This document shows, piece by piece, positions 16,491 through 25,300 of a stretch of DNA of 64,000 nt (position 1 is its first letter; each line of letters begins with the position of its first letter). Both the position numbers and the translations under genes were made by a program. Origin of the DNA: Pseudonocardia xinjiangensis (lineage in GTDB: Bacteria > Actinomycetota > Actinomycetes > Mycobacteriales > Pseudonocardiaceae); assembly GCF_012911925.1 (NCBI RefSeq), contig NZ_JAAXKY010000002.1, positions 114,650 to 178,649 on the forward strand, written 5' to 3'. The notes below the pieces were generated by a model. That model did not search any database, was not told where the DNA came from, and saw nothing but the letters and a program-made list of their open reading frames with translations.

Positions 16491-17444
16491 TCACAGGTCC
16501 AGCTCGAGCACCGGGGTGAGCGACCGCGAGACGCAGACCATCATCGTCGCCCCCGCAGCGCGCTCGTCCTCGTCGAGCACGGAGTCGCGGTGATCGGGCC
16601 GGCCTGCGAGCACCGTCGTCTCGCAGGTACCGCACGTGCCCTCGCGGCAGGAGTCGAGCACGGCTGCGCCCGCGGCCTGCACCGCGGCGAGCACCGACTC
16701 GTCCGCCGCGACGTGCACCGTCCGGCCGGACCGGCGCAGCACCACCTCGAACGCCGCGGTGCCGGGCGCGTCCTCCACAGGGCGCGGCGCGAACCGCTCG
16801 ACGTGCAGCCGCGGGCCTGCGCACCGCTGCTCCACGGCCCGCAGGAGCGGCTCCGGGCCGCAGCAGTACACGAGCGCTCCGAACGGAGCGGTGGCCAGCG
16901 CCCCGTCCAGATCGAGCAGGCCCGTCTCGTCCTGCGGGCAGACGTCGACGCACGACCCGTACCGCGCGAGCTCCTCCCGGTACGCCATGGACCTGCGGGA
17001 GCGGCCGCCGTAGAGCAGGCGCCAGTCGGCCCCGGCAGCGTCGGCCGCCGCGACCATCGGCAGCAGCGCCGTGATGCCGATCCCGCCCGCGACGAACAGA
17101 TAGGCAGCGGCAGGCCGGAGCGGGAAGTTGTTACGCGGCCCGCGCACCCGCAGGAGGTCCCCGGCCCGGATGCGGTCGTGCACGAGGGCGGAACCGCCGC
17201 GCCCGAGGGGCTGCCGCAGCACGGCCACCCGCCAGCGCGTGCGGTTCTCCGGGTCCCCGCACAGCGAGTACTGCCGCACCAGACCGGGGCCGAGCAGCAG
17301 GTCGATGTGCGCTCCCGGCGACCACGCCGGCAGTGGGCCACCCGCAGGCGCGGTGAGGACCAGCTCGCGGACCCCGTCGGCGGCGGTGCGGACGGTGCGG
17401 ACGCGCGCGTCCAGAACGGGTTCGGCAGTGCGGGTATCGGTCAT
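16491..17444 (-). CDS. Phthalate dioxygenase reductase-type flavoprotein with C-terminal [2Fe-2S] ferredoxin (PDR/VanB family)
   Basis: The 317-residue protein has the order FMN/NAD-binding reductase then plant-type ferredoxin. RQYSLCGDP is the flavin-binding motif, FVAGGIGITALLPM the NAD-binding start, and YCCGPEPLL the C-terminal reductase motif. The cluster ligands are DSCREGTCGTCETTV plus a later Cys in MMVCVSRS. Such proteins pass electrons from NADH to oxygenases. No Rieske oxygenase is adjacent, so it could serve the P450s (9782, 36322, 37566) or the two diiron proteins in this window; that is inference. It is divergent from a LysR gene, the usual arrangement for LysR-controlled genes. 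Confidence 0.9.
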   Translation of the reverse strand: MTDTRTAEPVLDARVRTVRTAADGVRELVLTAPAGGPLPAWSPGAHIDLLLGPGLVRQYSLCGDPENRTRWRVAVLRQPLGRGGSALVHDRIRAGDLLRVRGPRNNFPLRPAAAYLFVAGGIGITALLPMVAAADAAGADWRLLYGGRSRRSMAYREELARYGSCVDVCPQDETGLLDLDGALATAPFGALVYCCGPEPLLRAVEQRCAGPRLHVERFAPRPVEDAPGTAAFEVVLRRSGRTVHVAADESVLAAVQAAGAAVLDSCREGTCGTCETTVLAGRPDHRDSVLDEDERAAGATMMVCVSRSLTPVLELDL

Positions 17445-17518
17445 CGTCGGTCCTCGGATCGGCGGCGGGCCGACCGTAGGGTCGGACGCCCACGTCCGAG
17501 GGCGGTGAGAGCGGACGT

Positions 17519-17532
17519 CGATCGCGCGATCG
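17519..17532. promoter_or_regulatory. Perfect 14-base palindrome between LysR and reductase genes
   Basis: CGATCGCGCGATCG is a perfect palindrome in the 240-base divergent region (17445-17684) between the flavoprotein gene and the LysR gene. Its location makes it a candidate operator for the LysR protein, although GC-rich palindromes can arise by chance. A related arrangement, arms AGACGAT and ATCGTCT, follows the LysR gene. Confidence 0.35.
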
Positions 17533-17684
17533 GAGACGGCGGCGGGATGTCACCGCCGTGCCTCCGGCACGTCCCCTGACGGGCCTGTCCGCGTCACGCA
17601 CTGTTCGCGCAGCCACCACCGGCTGATCCGCTCAAGCGTCACAAAAGACCCCTAACGTGGTCGTCTCAGGGGGAGGGGCAGGCG

Positions 17685-18626
17685 ATGGAATTCCGGTACC
17701 TGGTGTCGTTCCTGGCGATCGCCGAGGAGCTCCATTTCGGACGGGCGGCAGCCCGGCTGCACCTCGCGCAGCCGTCGCTGAGCCAGCAGCTGCAACGGCT
17801 GGAGCGGGAGGTCGGCGTCGAGCTGGTCAGCCGCACGTCACACGAGGTCCGGCTGACTCCGGCAGGGGAGGCGTTCCGCAAGGAGGCCGAACGGCTCGTC
17901 GGACAGGCGGCACGGGCCGTGGAGGCGGCGAAGGCGGCCGCGCAGGGCAGGTCGGGCACCGTCAGCGTCGGGTTCAACTTCCCGGCCGGACTGAGCGTGC
18001 TGCCGCCCACGCTGGCCCGGCTCGCCGCCGACCACCCGAAGGTGCAGGCGCAGCTGTGGGAGCGACGCAGCGGCCCGCAGGTCGAGGCGCTGCTGAACGA
18101 CGAGCTCGACGTCGGGTTCGTCTACGGGCGGCCCCGGACGGCGCAGCTGGAGTCCCGGGAGCTGCTCTCGTTGCCGGTGGTCGCCGTGGTGGCTCCGCGG
18201 CACCCGTGGGCGCGCCGCGAGTCGATCTCGATGCTCGAGCTGGGGGAGCGGCCGTGCGTGCTGTTCCGGCGCGGTCAGAGCCCGGCCATGCACGACGCGA
18301 TCGTGCACGCCGCTGCGCGGGCCGGCACCGAACTCGTCGTCGCCGAGGAGGTGGACGACCCGCTGGCGACAGCCGTGGTGGTGGCCGCGCGCCCGCTCCT
18401 CGGTTTCGCGTCGGCGGCCCGGGCGGTGCGCGCGGGCTCGCAGGGGCTCGTCGCCGTGGCGCTGACGGGACCGGTACCCCGGCTGAACCTGTACGCGGCC
18501 TGGCGGGCCGGCGACACCTCGCCGGTGCTCGAAGCCTTTCTGGCCAGCCTCGCTGCCTCGGGGCCCTTCACCTGGCGCGAACCGGACCCGGAGCCCGGCC
18601 CGGACCGGCTGTCGCCGGCGTCGTAG
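17685..18626 (+). CDS. LysR-family transcriptional regulator
   Basis: The protein has 313 residues from ATG 17685, preceded by GGGGGAGGGG. The N-terminal winged helix is classic: EELHFGRAAARLHLAQPSLS then QQLQRLEREVGVELVSR. The rest is a type 2 periplasmic-binding-like effector domain. It is divergently transcribed from the flavoprotein and is the only recognisable DNA-binding regulator in the window. Whether it controls only its neighbours or the biosynthetic genes is unknown. Confidence 0.94.
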   Translation: MEFRYLVSFLAIAEELHFGRAAARLHLAQPSLSQQLQRLEREVGVELVSRTSHEVRLTPAGEAFRKEAERLVGQAARAVEAAKAAAQGRSGTVSVGFNFPAGLSVLPPTLARLAADHPKVQAQLWERRSGPQVEALLNDELDVGFVYGRPRTAQLESRELLSLPVVAVVAPRHPWARRESISMLELGERPCVLFRRGQSPAMHDAIVHAAARAGTELVVAEEVDDPLATAVVVAARPLLGFASAARAVRAGSQGLVAVALTGPVPRLNLYAAWRAGDTSPVLEAFLASLAASGPFTWREPDPEPGPDRLSPAS

Positions 18627-18628
18627 CG

Positions 18629-18653
18629 AGACGATTGCGATCCCCGATCGTCT
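18629..18653 (+). repeat. Inverted repeat after LysR gene
   Basis: AGACGAT at 18629-18635 and ATCGTCT at 18647-18653 form a perfect 7-base inverted repeat with an 11-base loop, starting 3 bases after the LysR stop. No T-run follows, so it is either a weak terminator or a regulator site upstream of the MBL-fold gene. Confidence 0.35.
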
Positions 18654-18751
18654 GTTAGCGAACTGCTCATTGCCCCGGCCGCGCAGCTTCCGCATCGTCG
18701 TTCCGCGATCGGCGACCTGCCGTCGCCGCAACGACGGAGGGACTCCCGCGC

Positions 18752-19636
18752 ATGCAGCTCACCGTGCTCGGCTGCCGGTCGGGCATGCCCGCCGACGGCC
18801 AGCCCAGCTCCGGCTACCTGGTCGAGGCGGGGCCGACGACTCTTCTGCTGGACTGCGGGCCGGGCATCGTCACCGCACTGTCCGCCGTCGCCGCGCCCGC
18901 CGCGCTCGACGCCGTGGTGATCAGCCACCTGCACCTGGACCACTGCTACGACCTGCTGCCGCTGGGCAAGGCACTCCTGCACGCCCGGGCCCGGCGGGTG
19001 CTCGCCGAGCTACCGGACGCCGATCCCTTCACCGCGCTGCAGAGCCTGGACCAGAGCGCCCCCGGCGTCCCGCTGTACGTGCCGGAGGGCGGCCGCAGCG
19101 TGCTCGACCGGCTCGCGGCCCTCTTCCCGGTCGCGACGTTCCCGCTGCTCGACCGGGCCTTCGACATCGCCTTCGACGTGCGCGAGTACCGGCCCGGCGA
19201 CGTCGTGGAGGTGGGTGCATGCCGGCTCTCGATGCATCTGCTGCGGCACACCGCGCCCAACTGCGGCGTGCGGATCGAGTCACCCACCGGCAGCCTCGCC
19301 TACACGGGGGACACCGGTCTCGCCGCCGGGCTGGGGCCGCTGTGTCACGGCGTCGACCTGCTGCTCGCCGAGGCCACGCTGGACCACACCGACACCGGAC
19401 CGCACGGGCATCTCTCCGGGGCCGACGCCGGCACGGTCGCGGCCACCCACGGTGTGGGGGAGCTGGTGCTCACGCATTTCACCACCGCAGATGCCGCGGT
19501 ACTCGCAGCGCGCCGCGCCGCTGCCGCTGCGGTGTTCGTCGGACCGGTGCGGCTCGCCGCACCGGGCAGGCGGTTCCCGGTGTCGCCTGCGCTGCCGCCC
19601 GCACCCCGCCTCCCGGCGGCGGTCCCCGGTCAGTAA
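18752..19636 (+). CDS. MBL-fold metallohydrolase (RNase Z/ElaC-like subgroup)
   Basis: The protein has 294 residues from ATG 18752, with GGAGGG upstream. Metal ligands are visible in VISHLHLDHCYD (HxHxDH), a later HTAPNCG, LAYTGDTG (Asp bridge), HGHLSG and LTHF. Homologues of this short beta-lactamase fold include RNase Z-like and phosphodiesterase-like enzymes of unknown substrate. Its role in a biosynthetic region is not clear; thioester or ester hydrolysis are possibilities. It converges on the thioesterase gene that ends at 19664. Confidence 0.85.
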   Translation: MQLTVLGCRSGMPADGQPSSGYLVEAGPTTLLLDCGPGIVTALSAVAAPAALDAVVISHLHLDHCYDLLPLGKALLHARARRVLAELPDADPFTALQSLDQSAPGVPLYVPEGGRSVLDRLAALFPVATFPLLDRAFDIAFDVREYRPGDVVEVGACRLSMHLLRHTAPNCGVRIESPTGSLAYTGDTGLAAGLGPLCHGVDLLLAEATLDHTDTGPHGHLSGADAGTVAATHGVGELVLTHFTTADAAVLAARRAAAAAVFVGPVRLAAPGRRFPVSPALPPAPRLPAAVPGQ

Positions 19637-19663
19637 CCGGCCGAGCGAACTGCAGCGCTCCAC

Positions 19664-20194
19664 TCACGCTGCCGCGATCCAGGCCACGTAGTCGAGCTCG
19701 ACGCGGGCCACGAGCAGGCCGGCGTCGTCGTGCAGCAGGGCGGTGCCGGTCAGCTCGAACCGCTCGGCCGACCGGCGGGCCAGTACCTCGGTCACCACCT
19801 GCTGGTCGACGGTGGCGCGGGCGCGGATCCGGCCGCTCGCGGGCTTGAGGAAGCCGACCTTGCTCTCGCGCAGCACGAACCGCTGTACCTGCAGCACGCG
19901 CGGGGCCATCGCCCCGGAGAACGCCCCGGCCCCGGCCACCTCGGCGGCGAGGAACAGCGCGCCGGCATGGACCGTGCCGAAGTGGTTGAGCAGCTCGTCG
20001 CGGACCGGCAGCTCGGCGACGGCGTGCTCGCGGCTGAGCTCGGTGATCCGGACGCCGACGAAGTTGTTGAACGGCACCATCGAGTCGACGACGGTGCGCA
20101 GCCGCTCGAGGTCGATCACATCGGTGCCCGCCGCAGCGAGCCGAGCGGATTCGGCAGCGACGACGGATGTCAGTGGGTTCAGGTCGGGAGACAT
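19664..20194 (-). CDS. DUF4442/PaaI-like hotdog thioesterase
   Basis: I choose ATG 20194 (MSPDLNPLTSVV) as start, giving 176 residues. A longer in-frame start at 20326 would cross the TAATAT promoter element and an inverted repeat. The motif LLNHFGTVHAGALFLAAE is the hotdog helix of the DUF4442/YiiD-type thioesterase-like family, with N-H-x-G-x-x-H-A-G conserved. It probably acts on an acyl thioester. The gene is isolated and divergent from the FAD oxidoreductase gene. Confidence 0.8.
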   Translation of the reverse strand: MSPDLNPLTSVVAAESARLAAAGTDVIDLERLRTVVDSMVPFNNFVGVRITELSREHAVAELPVRDELLNHFGTVHAGALFLAAEVAGAGAFSGAMAPRVLQVQRFVLRESKVGFLKPASGRIRARATVDQQVVTEVLARRSAERFELTGTALLHDDAGLLVARVELDYVAWIAAA

Positions 20195-20199
20195 GGACG

Positions 20200-20205
20200 A
20201 TATTA
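20200..20205 (-). promoter_or_regulatory. Candidate -10 element for a leaderless transcript
   Basis: On the minus strand TAATAT ends 6 bases before the ATG at 20194, so transcription would start at or next to the start codon. Leaderless mRNAs are common in actinobacteria, and no ribosome-binding site is seen here. The possible -35 (CCCCTG, 17-base spacer) is poor. Confidence 0.4.
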
Positions 20206-20229
20206 GTGCCGGGAAATGTGGACAGGGGA

Positions 20230-20244
20230 TGAACGAAATGTTCA
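20230..20244. promoter_or_regulatory. Inverted repeat TGAAC-N5-GTTCA upstream of the thioesterase gene
   Basis: TGAAC at 20230-20234 and GTTCA at 20240-20244 form a perfect 5-base inverted repeat in the divergent region, just upstream of where the -35 region of the minus-strand gene should lie. It is a plausible small operator; no regulator is identified. Confidence 0.3.
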
Positions 20245-20342
20245 CCGATGTCGAAAGAAAGGCGTCCGGACCGCTTCGGATGAGTTGCTGATAAGGGTCG
20301 GGGATGGGGCGATAGCGCTGCGGCATCGCCGAGCTCCGTGCA

Positions 20343-20372
20343 TTGACACGAATTCTGTCGGCCCCGTAGACC
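20343..20372 (+). promoter_or_regulatory. Sigma-70-like promoter for the FAD oxidoreductase gene
   Basis: A consensus TTGACA lies at 20343-20348 and, after an 18-base spacer, TAGACC at 20367-20372 fits the actinobacterial -10 pattern TAGRAT loosely. This would give an untranslated leader of about 85 bases before the ATG at 20465. Confidence 0.45.
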
Positions 20373-20464
20373 TGTAGGCGACACCCGGGTTGAGCGATCC
20401 GATCCGCACTGACGCACTCGTGATCGTCCGGTGATCATTCCCCGATCGAGGAGTAGACGTCGCC

Positions 20465-21670
20465 ATGTACGACGCCATCATCGTCGGTGCCCGCTGCGCC
20501 GGTTCGCCGCTCGCCATGCTGCTTGCCCGCCAGGGGCACCGCGTGCTCGTGCTCGACCGCACCGCGCTGCCGGCCGACACCGTCTCCACGCACTACCTGC
20601 AGCAGTACGGCCTGTCCCGGCTGCAGCGCTGGGGTCTGCTCGACGAGGTGCTCGCCACCGGCGTCGCTCCGATCACGAACATGACAGTGTCCTTCGGCGA
20701 CTCGGTGATCTCCGGGTTCGCCGCCACCATCGACGGGATCACGGCCACGATCGCCCCCCGGCGCACGGTGCTCGACCCGATCCTGCTGCGCGCGGCCGAG
20801 CAGGCAGGTGCCGAGGTCCGGCTCGGGTTCACCGTCACCGAGCTCGTGTTCGCCGACGGTGCGGTCGTCGGTGTCCGCGGGAGGGACGACGCAGGCCGGA
20901 CCGTCGAGGAACGGGCCGCCGTCGTGGTCGGCGCCGACGGCAGCGGCTCCTTCGTGGCCGACGCCGTCGGCGCGGACCGCTACGACGTCGTCCCGGCCGC
21001 GTGCTTCATCTACTACAGCTACTGGGACGGCCTGGACGTCCAGTTCCACAGCCGGATCGGGGAGCGCCAGCAGTTCGGTGCGTGGCCCACGAACGACGGT
21101 CAGACCCTGGTGGCGATCATGCGCCGACGCGACACGTTCGCCGACTTCCGCCGTGACGTGGACGGGAACTTCCACGAGACCATCCGCCGGATCGACCCCG
21201 GGATGGCGGAGCAGGTGGCCGGCGGCACGCAGCTCGAGCCCTATCGCGCCATCCGCTACCCGGACAACTTCTACCGCGTCAGCCAGGGTCCGGGCTGGGC
21301 GCTCGTCGGCGACGCCGGCTACCACAAGGACCCGTTCACCGGGAAGGGCATCTCCGACGCGTTCGTCCACGCCGAGCTGCTCGCCGACCGCCTGCACGAG
21401 GGTCTGACGGGCGGGCGGCCGATGGCCGAAGCGCTGGCCGACTACCAGCGCGAACGCGACGCCGAGAGCCGATCCGGCTACGAGTTCACGTGCATGATCT
21501 CCGAGCTGGAGCTCACGCCGGAGCTGCAGGCGCTCGTGGCCGCCGTCAGCGTCGACGCGGCGGCGACCGAGCAGTTCTACACGATGGTCGGCGGCGGGAT
21601 CACCGGCGAGGAGTTCTTCGCCCCGGCCAACGTCGCCTCGATCATGGCTCGGGCCGGGGTGGCGGCGTGA
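20465..21670 (+). CDS. FAD-dependent oxidoreductase (geranylgeranyl-reductase/halogenase-like fold)
   Basis: The protein has 401 residues from ATG 20465, with GAGGAG upstream. The FAD motif is DAIIVGARCAGSPLAMLLAR, and the second nucleotide motif is WALVGDAGYHKDPFTGKGIS with a conserved GD. The GARCAG variant and the GDAGYHKDPFTG segment recur in actinobacterial oxidoreductases of secondary metabolism, which hydroxylate, epoxidise or reduce polyketides. I see no halogenase WxWxIP motif, so halogenation is not supported. It is coupled by GTGA to the SGNH hydrolase gene. Confidence 0.86.
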   Translation: MYDAIIVGARCAGSPLAMLLARQGHRVLVLDRTALPADTVSTHYLQQYGLSRLQRWGLLDEVLATGVAPITNMTVSFGDSVISGFAATIDGITATIAPRRTVLDPILLRAAEQAGAEVRLGFTVTELVFADGAVVGVRGRDDAGRTVEERAAVVVGADGSGSFVADAVGADRYDVVPAACFIYYSYWDGLDVQFHSRIGERQQFGAWPTNDGQTLVAIMRRRDTFADFRRDVDGNFHETIRRIDPGMAEQVAGGTQLEPYRAIRYPDNFYRVSQGPGWALVGDAGYHKDPFTGKGISDAFVHAELLADRLHEGLTGGRPMAEALADYQRERDAESRSGYEFTCMISELELTPELQALVAAVSVDAAATEQFYTMVGGGITGEEFFAPANVASIMARAGVAA

Positions 21671-22284
21671 GCGGTGGGGCCCGGCGCGAGTACGCCATGG
21701 TGGTGCTCGGCGACAGCTTCGCCGAGGGACGCGGGGACCCCCGTCCGGACGGAACGTTCGTCGGGTGGGTGCCGCGGGTGGCGCGCCTGCTCGGGATCGA
21801 CGAGGCCGCCGTGCTGAACCTCGGTGCCTTCGGGGCCACCACGCAGGACGTCGTCGATGCCCAGCTCCCGACCGTCGCCGAGGTGACGACACCACTGCTC
21901 GGCGTGGCCGTCGGCGGCAACGACCTGGTGCGCGCCTACGACCGTGACGGGATGCGGGCGAACCTGCGCACGATCTTCGAGGTGGCGACCGCGGTGCCGG
22001 GCCGGACCGTCTTCACCCACGACTACCCCGACATCCCCGGCCGCATCCCGGGCCTCCCGGCGCCGACGGTGGCCCTGCTGCGTGAACGGTTCGCCGACGC
22101 GAACGAGCATCTCGCGCAGCTGTGCGACGAGCTGGGCGTGCGGCGCTACGCGCTGGCCACCGCCGACCTCACCGACGACCCGTCGATGTGGTACCCGGAC
22201 GGGATCCACCCGTCGGCGCTCGGCCACCGCACGATCGCGGTGGAGATCGCGGCGATGCTGGCCGGCGCGGACGTGCGGCGGTAA
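21667..22284 (+). CDS. SGNH/GDSL-type hydrolase
   Basis: The protein has 205 residues from GTG 21667, overlapping the FAD gene stop (GTGA). Block I is VVLGDSFAEGRGD with the catalytic Ser, block III is VGGND, and block V is WYPDGIHPSALGH with the catalytic Asp and His. It is short, has no signal peptide and is probably cytoplasmic. Homologues act as esterases or acyl-hydrolases; here it could release or de-esterify an intermediate. It ends 112 bases before the PKS gene. Confidence 0.87.
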   Translation: MSGGARREYAMVVLGDSFAEGRGDPRPDGTFVGWVPRVARLLGIDEAAVLNLGAFGATTQDVVDAQLPTVAEVTTPLLGVAVGGNDLVRAYDRDGMRANLRTIFEVATAVPGRTVFTHDYPDIPGRIPGLPAPTVALLRERFADANEHLAQLCDELGVRRYALATADLTDDPSMWYPDGIHPSALGHRTIAVEIAAMLAGADVRR

Positions 22285-22396
22285 AAGGCCCTCCACCGAC
22301 CGGCAGAAACTCCGGTGCCGCAGTCGTCACCACTGCCGTTCGCCGATTCACGAAAACGCACCGCGTCTTGTCGAGAAGTGCAGCAGAGAGGTTCCA

Positions 22397-25300
22397 GTGA
22401 ACGACGCGAGCGCACGAACGGAACGCAAGCTGGCCGCCGAGCCCCTCGCCATCGTGGGTATGGCCGGACTGTTCCCGATGGCCCGGAACTATCGTGACTA
22501 CTGGCAGAACATCGTCGACGCGACGGACTGCACGACCGAGGTCCCGGCCACGCACTGGCGTCCCGAGGACTACTACGATCCGGAGCCGTCGACGGACCCG
22601 TCGCGGCCCGACACCACCTATTGCACCCGCGGCGGTTTCCTGCCGCCGACGGAGTTCTCGCCCGGTGAGTTCGGGATGCCGCCGAACCAGCTCGAGGTGA
22701 CGACCACCGTCCAGCTGCTCAGCCTCATCGTCGCCCGCGACGTGCTCCGCGACGCCGGCGCGCCCGGCTCGCAGTGGTACGACCCCGTCCGTACCGGTGT
22801 GGTCCTCGGCGTCACCGGGCCCATGCCCCTGACCCACCCGATGGCGGCGCGGCTGGAGACGCCGGTGCTCAAGGAGGTGGTGCGCAGCTGCGGTCTCACC
22901 GACGCGGATGCGGAGGCCATCGCCGAGAAGTACCTCCTCGCGTTTCCGCCGTGGGAGGAGAACACCTTCCCCGGCCTGCTGGGCAACGTCACGGCGGGCC
23001 GCATCGCCAACCGCCTCGACCTCGGCGGGATGAACTGTGCGGTCGACACCGCCTGCGCCAGCTCGCTCTCGGCGCTGCGGCTCGCGGCGAGCGAGCTCGT
23101 CGACGGCAGGGCCGACCTCATGATCGTCGGGGGCTGCGACACCGAGAACACGATCTTCGGCTTCATGTGCTTCTCCCGCACCCAGGCTCTGTCGAGGTCG
23201 GGGCGGATCAAGCCCTTCGACGACACCGCGGACGGCACGCTGGTCGGCGAGGGCATCGGGATGCTGGCCGTCAAGCGGCTGGCCGACGCCCGCCGTGACG
23301 GCGACCGCGTCTACGCCGTCGTCCGCGGTATCGGCTCGTCGAGCGACGGCCGTTACGGGAGCATCTACGCCCCGCGTGCGTCCGGCCAGGAGCTCGCGCT
23401 GCGGCGCGCCTACGTCGACGCCGACTGCTCGCCGGCGTCGGTCGAGCTGTTCGAGGGGCACGCCACGGGCACCGCGGTGGGCGACCGGACCGAGCTCACA
23501 GCGCTGGGCTCGGTGCTGGGCGCGGCCACCGGCGAGGCGGGCTACGCCGCGATCGGCAGCGTCAAGTCGCAGATCGGGCACACCAAGGGTGCCGCGGGTA
23601 CGGCCAGCCTGATGAAGCTCGCGCTGGGGCTGCACCACAAGGTGCTGCCACCGACGATCAACGTCGAGACCCCGAACCGGGCGCTCGACGCGGCGAGCCC
23701 GTTCTACGTCAACACCCGGACGCGCCCGTGGATCCGGGACCCGCGCCGCCCGCAGCGCCGGGCCGCAGCCTCCGCCATGGGTTTCGGCGGGATCAACTTC
23801 CACGTCGTGCTCGAGGAGGCCGACACCGGCCGCGCGGCCGCGCGCACGATGCACCGCACGGCCCGCGCCCACCTCTGGCACGCGCCCTCGCCCGACGCGC
23901 TGCTCGCGCTGCTGCGCGGGGACAGCCCACCCATGGACGGCCCGGTGCCGCCCGACCACGCCCGGATCGGCTTCGTCTCGGTCACCGAGGACGAGGCCGC
24001 GCTCCTGCGCGCGCTCTCCGCCGACACCCTGGCCGCGTCGCAGGACGCGCCGGAGTGGTCGCACCCGCGCGGGATCCACTACCGGCGTCGCGCGCGCCCC
24101 GACCTGAAGGTCGCCGCGCTGTTCGCCGGGCAGGGCAGCCAGTACGTCGACATGGGACTGCGCGCCGCGTGCGATCTCCCTCCGGTCGGGGCGGCGTTCG
24201 ACGCCGCCAACGCCCAGTTCGGCGACGCCGGGGAGACCCTCGCGGCGGTCGTGTTCCCGCCGCCGGCGTTCGCTGCCGATCCCGCCGCCCTCACCGAGGA
24301 GCGGGAGTCGTCGTTGCGGCGCACCGAGTACGCGCAGCCCGCGATCGGCGCGCTCGCCGCAGGCCAGTTCGGCGTCCTGCACGAGCTGGGCCTGCGCTGC
24401 GATGCGTTCCTCGGGCACAGCTTCGGTGAGCTCACCGCGCTCTGGGCGGCAGGCGCCGTCGCCGACGAGGACTTCTTCCGCCTCGCCCGCGCCCGGGGCA
24501 GGGCGATGGCCCCGCCTGCCGACCGCACCGGCTACGACCCCGGCGCGATGGCGGCGGTGTCGGCGGGCCGGGCCGAGGTCGACGCCCTCCTGGCCGAGCA
24601 CCCCGGTGTCACGGTCTGCAACGACAACGCCCCCGACCAGGTCGTCGTCGGTGGTTCGACAGCCGCGGTGACCGCCCTGCTCGACGCCCTCGCCACCCGG
24701 GGTCCCGCCGCGCGGGCCCTCCCGGTGGCGGCTGCCTTCCACACCGACGCCGTCGGGCACGCGGTCGAGGCGTTCCGTGCCGCACTCGCCGACGTCGTGA
24801 TCGGCCGACCGGCCGGAACGCTGGTGAGCAACACCGCAGGCGCGGTCTACGGCGACGACCCCGAGGCCAACCGTGCGGTCCTCGCCGAGCAGCTGCGCCG
24901 TCCGGTCGAGTTCGCCGCTGGCCTGCGCACGCTGGCGGCGGACGGGGTGACCGCCTTCGTGGAGTTCGGACCGAAACAGGTGCTCACCGGGCTGGTGCGG
25001 CGCGGGCTCGGCGACAACGGCGTGGTGGCGATCCCGACCGACGCCGGTCCGTCCGGCGACTCCGTCGCCGCCCTGCTGGGCGCCGCCGTCCAGCTCGCGG
25101 TGCTCGGGGCCCCGCTGACCGGGCTGAACCGGTACGCCGCCGACCCGTTCGACGAGGTGGCCCCGCAGGGCATGACGGTGAGCCTGACCGGCACGACCCA
25201 CCGGCCCGCCGCGCGCACCGAGGCCTACCGGGCCGCGTTGCGGGACGGCTACCGGGTGACGGTTCCCTCGACGGCCGGCCCGACACCGGTTGCGGCGGCT

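Noticed and set aside
20465..21670. Flavin-dependent halogenase
   Set aside because: The fold is similar, but no WxWxIP motif was seen, and the sequence fits the broader oxidoreductase group better.
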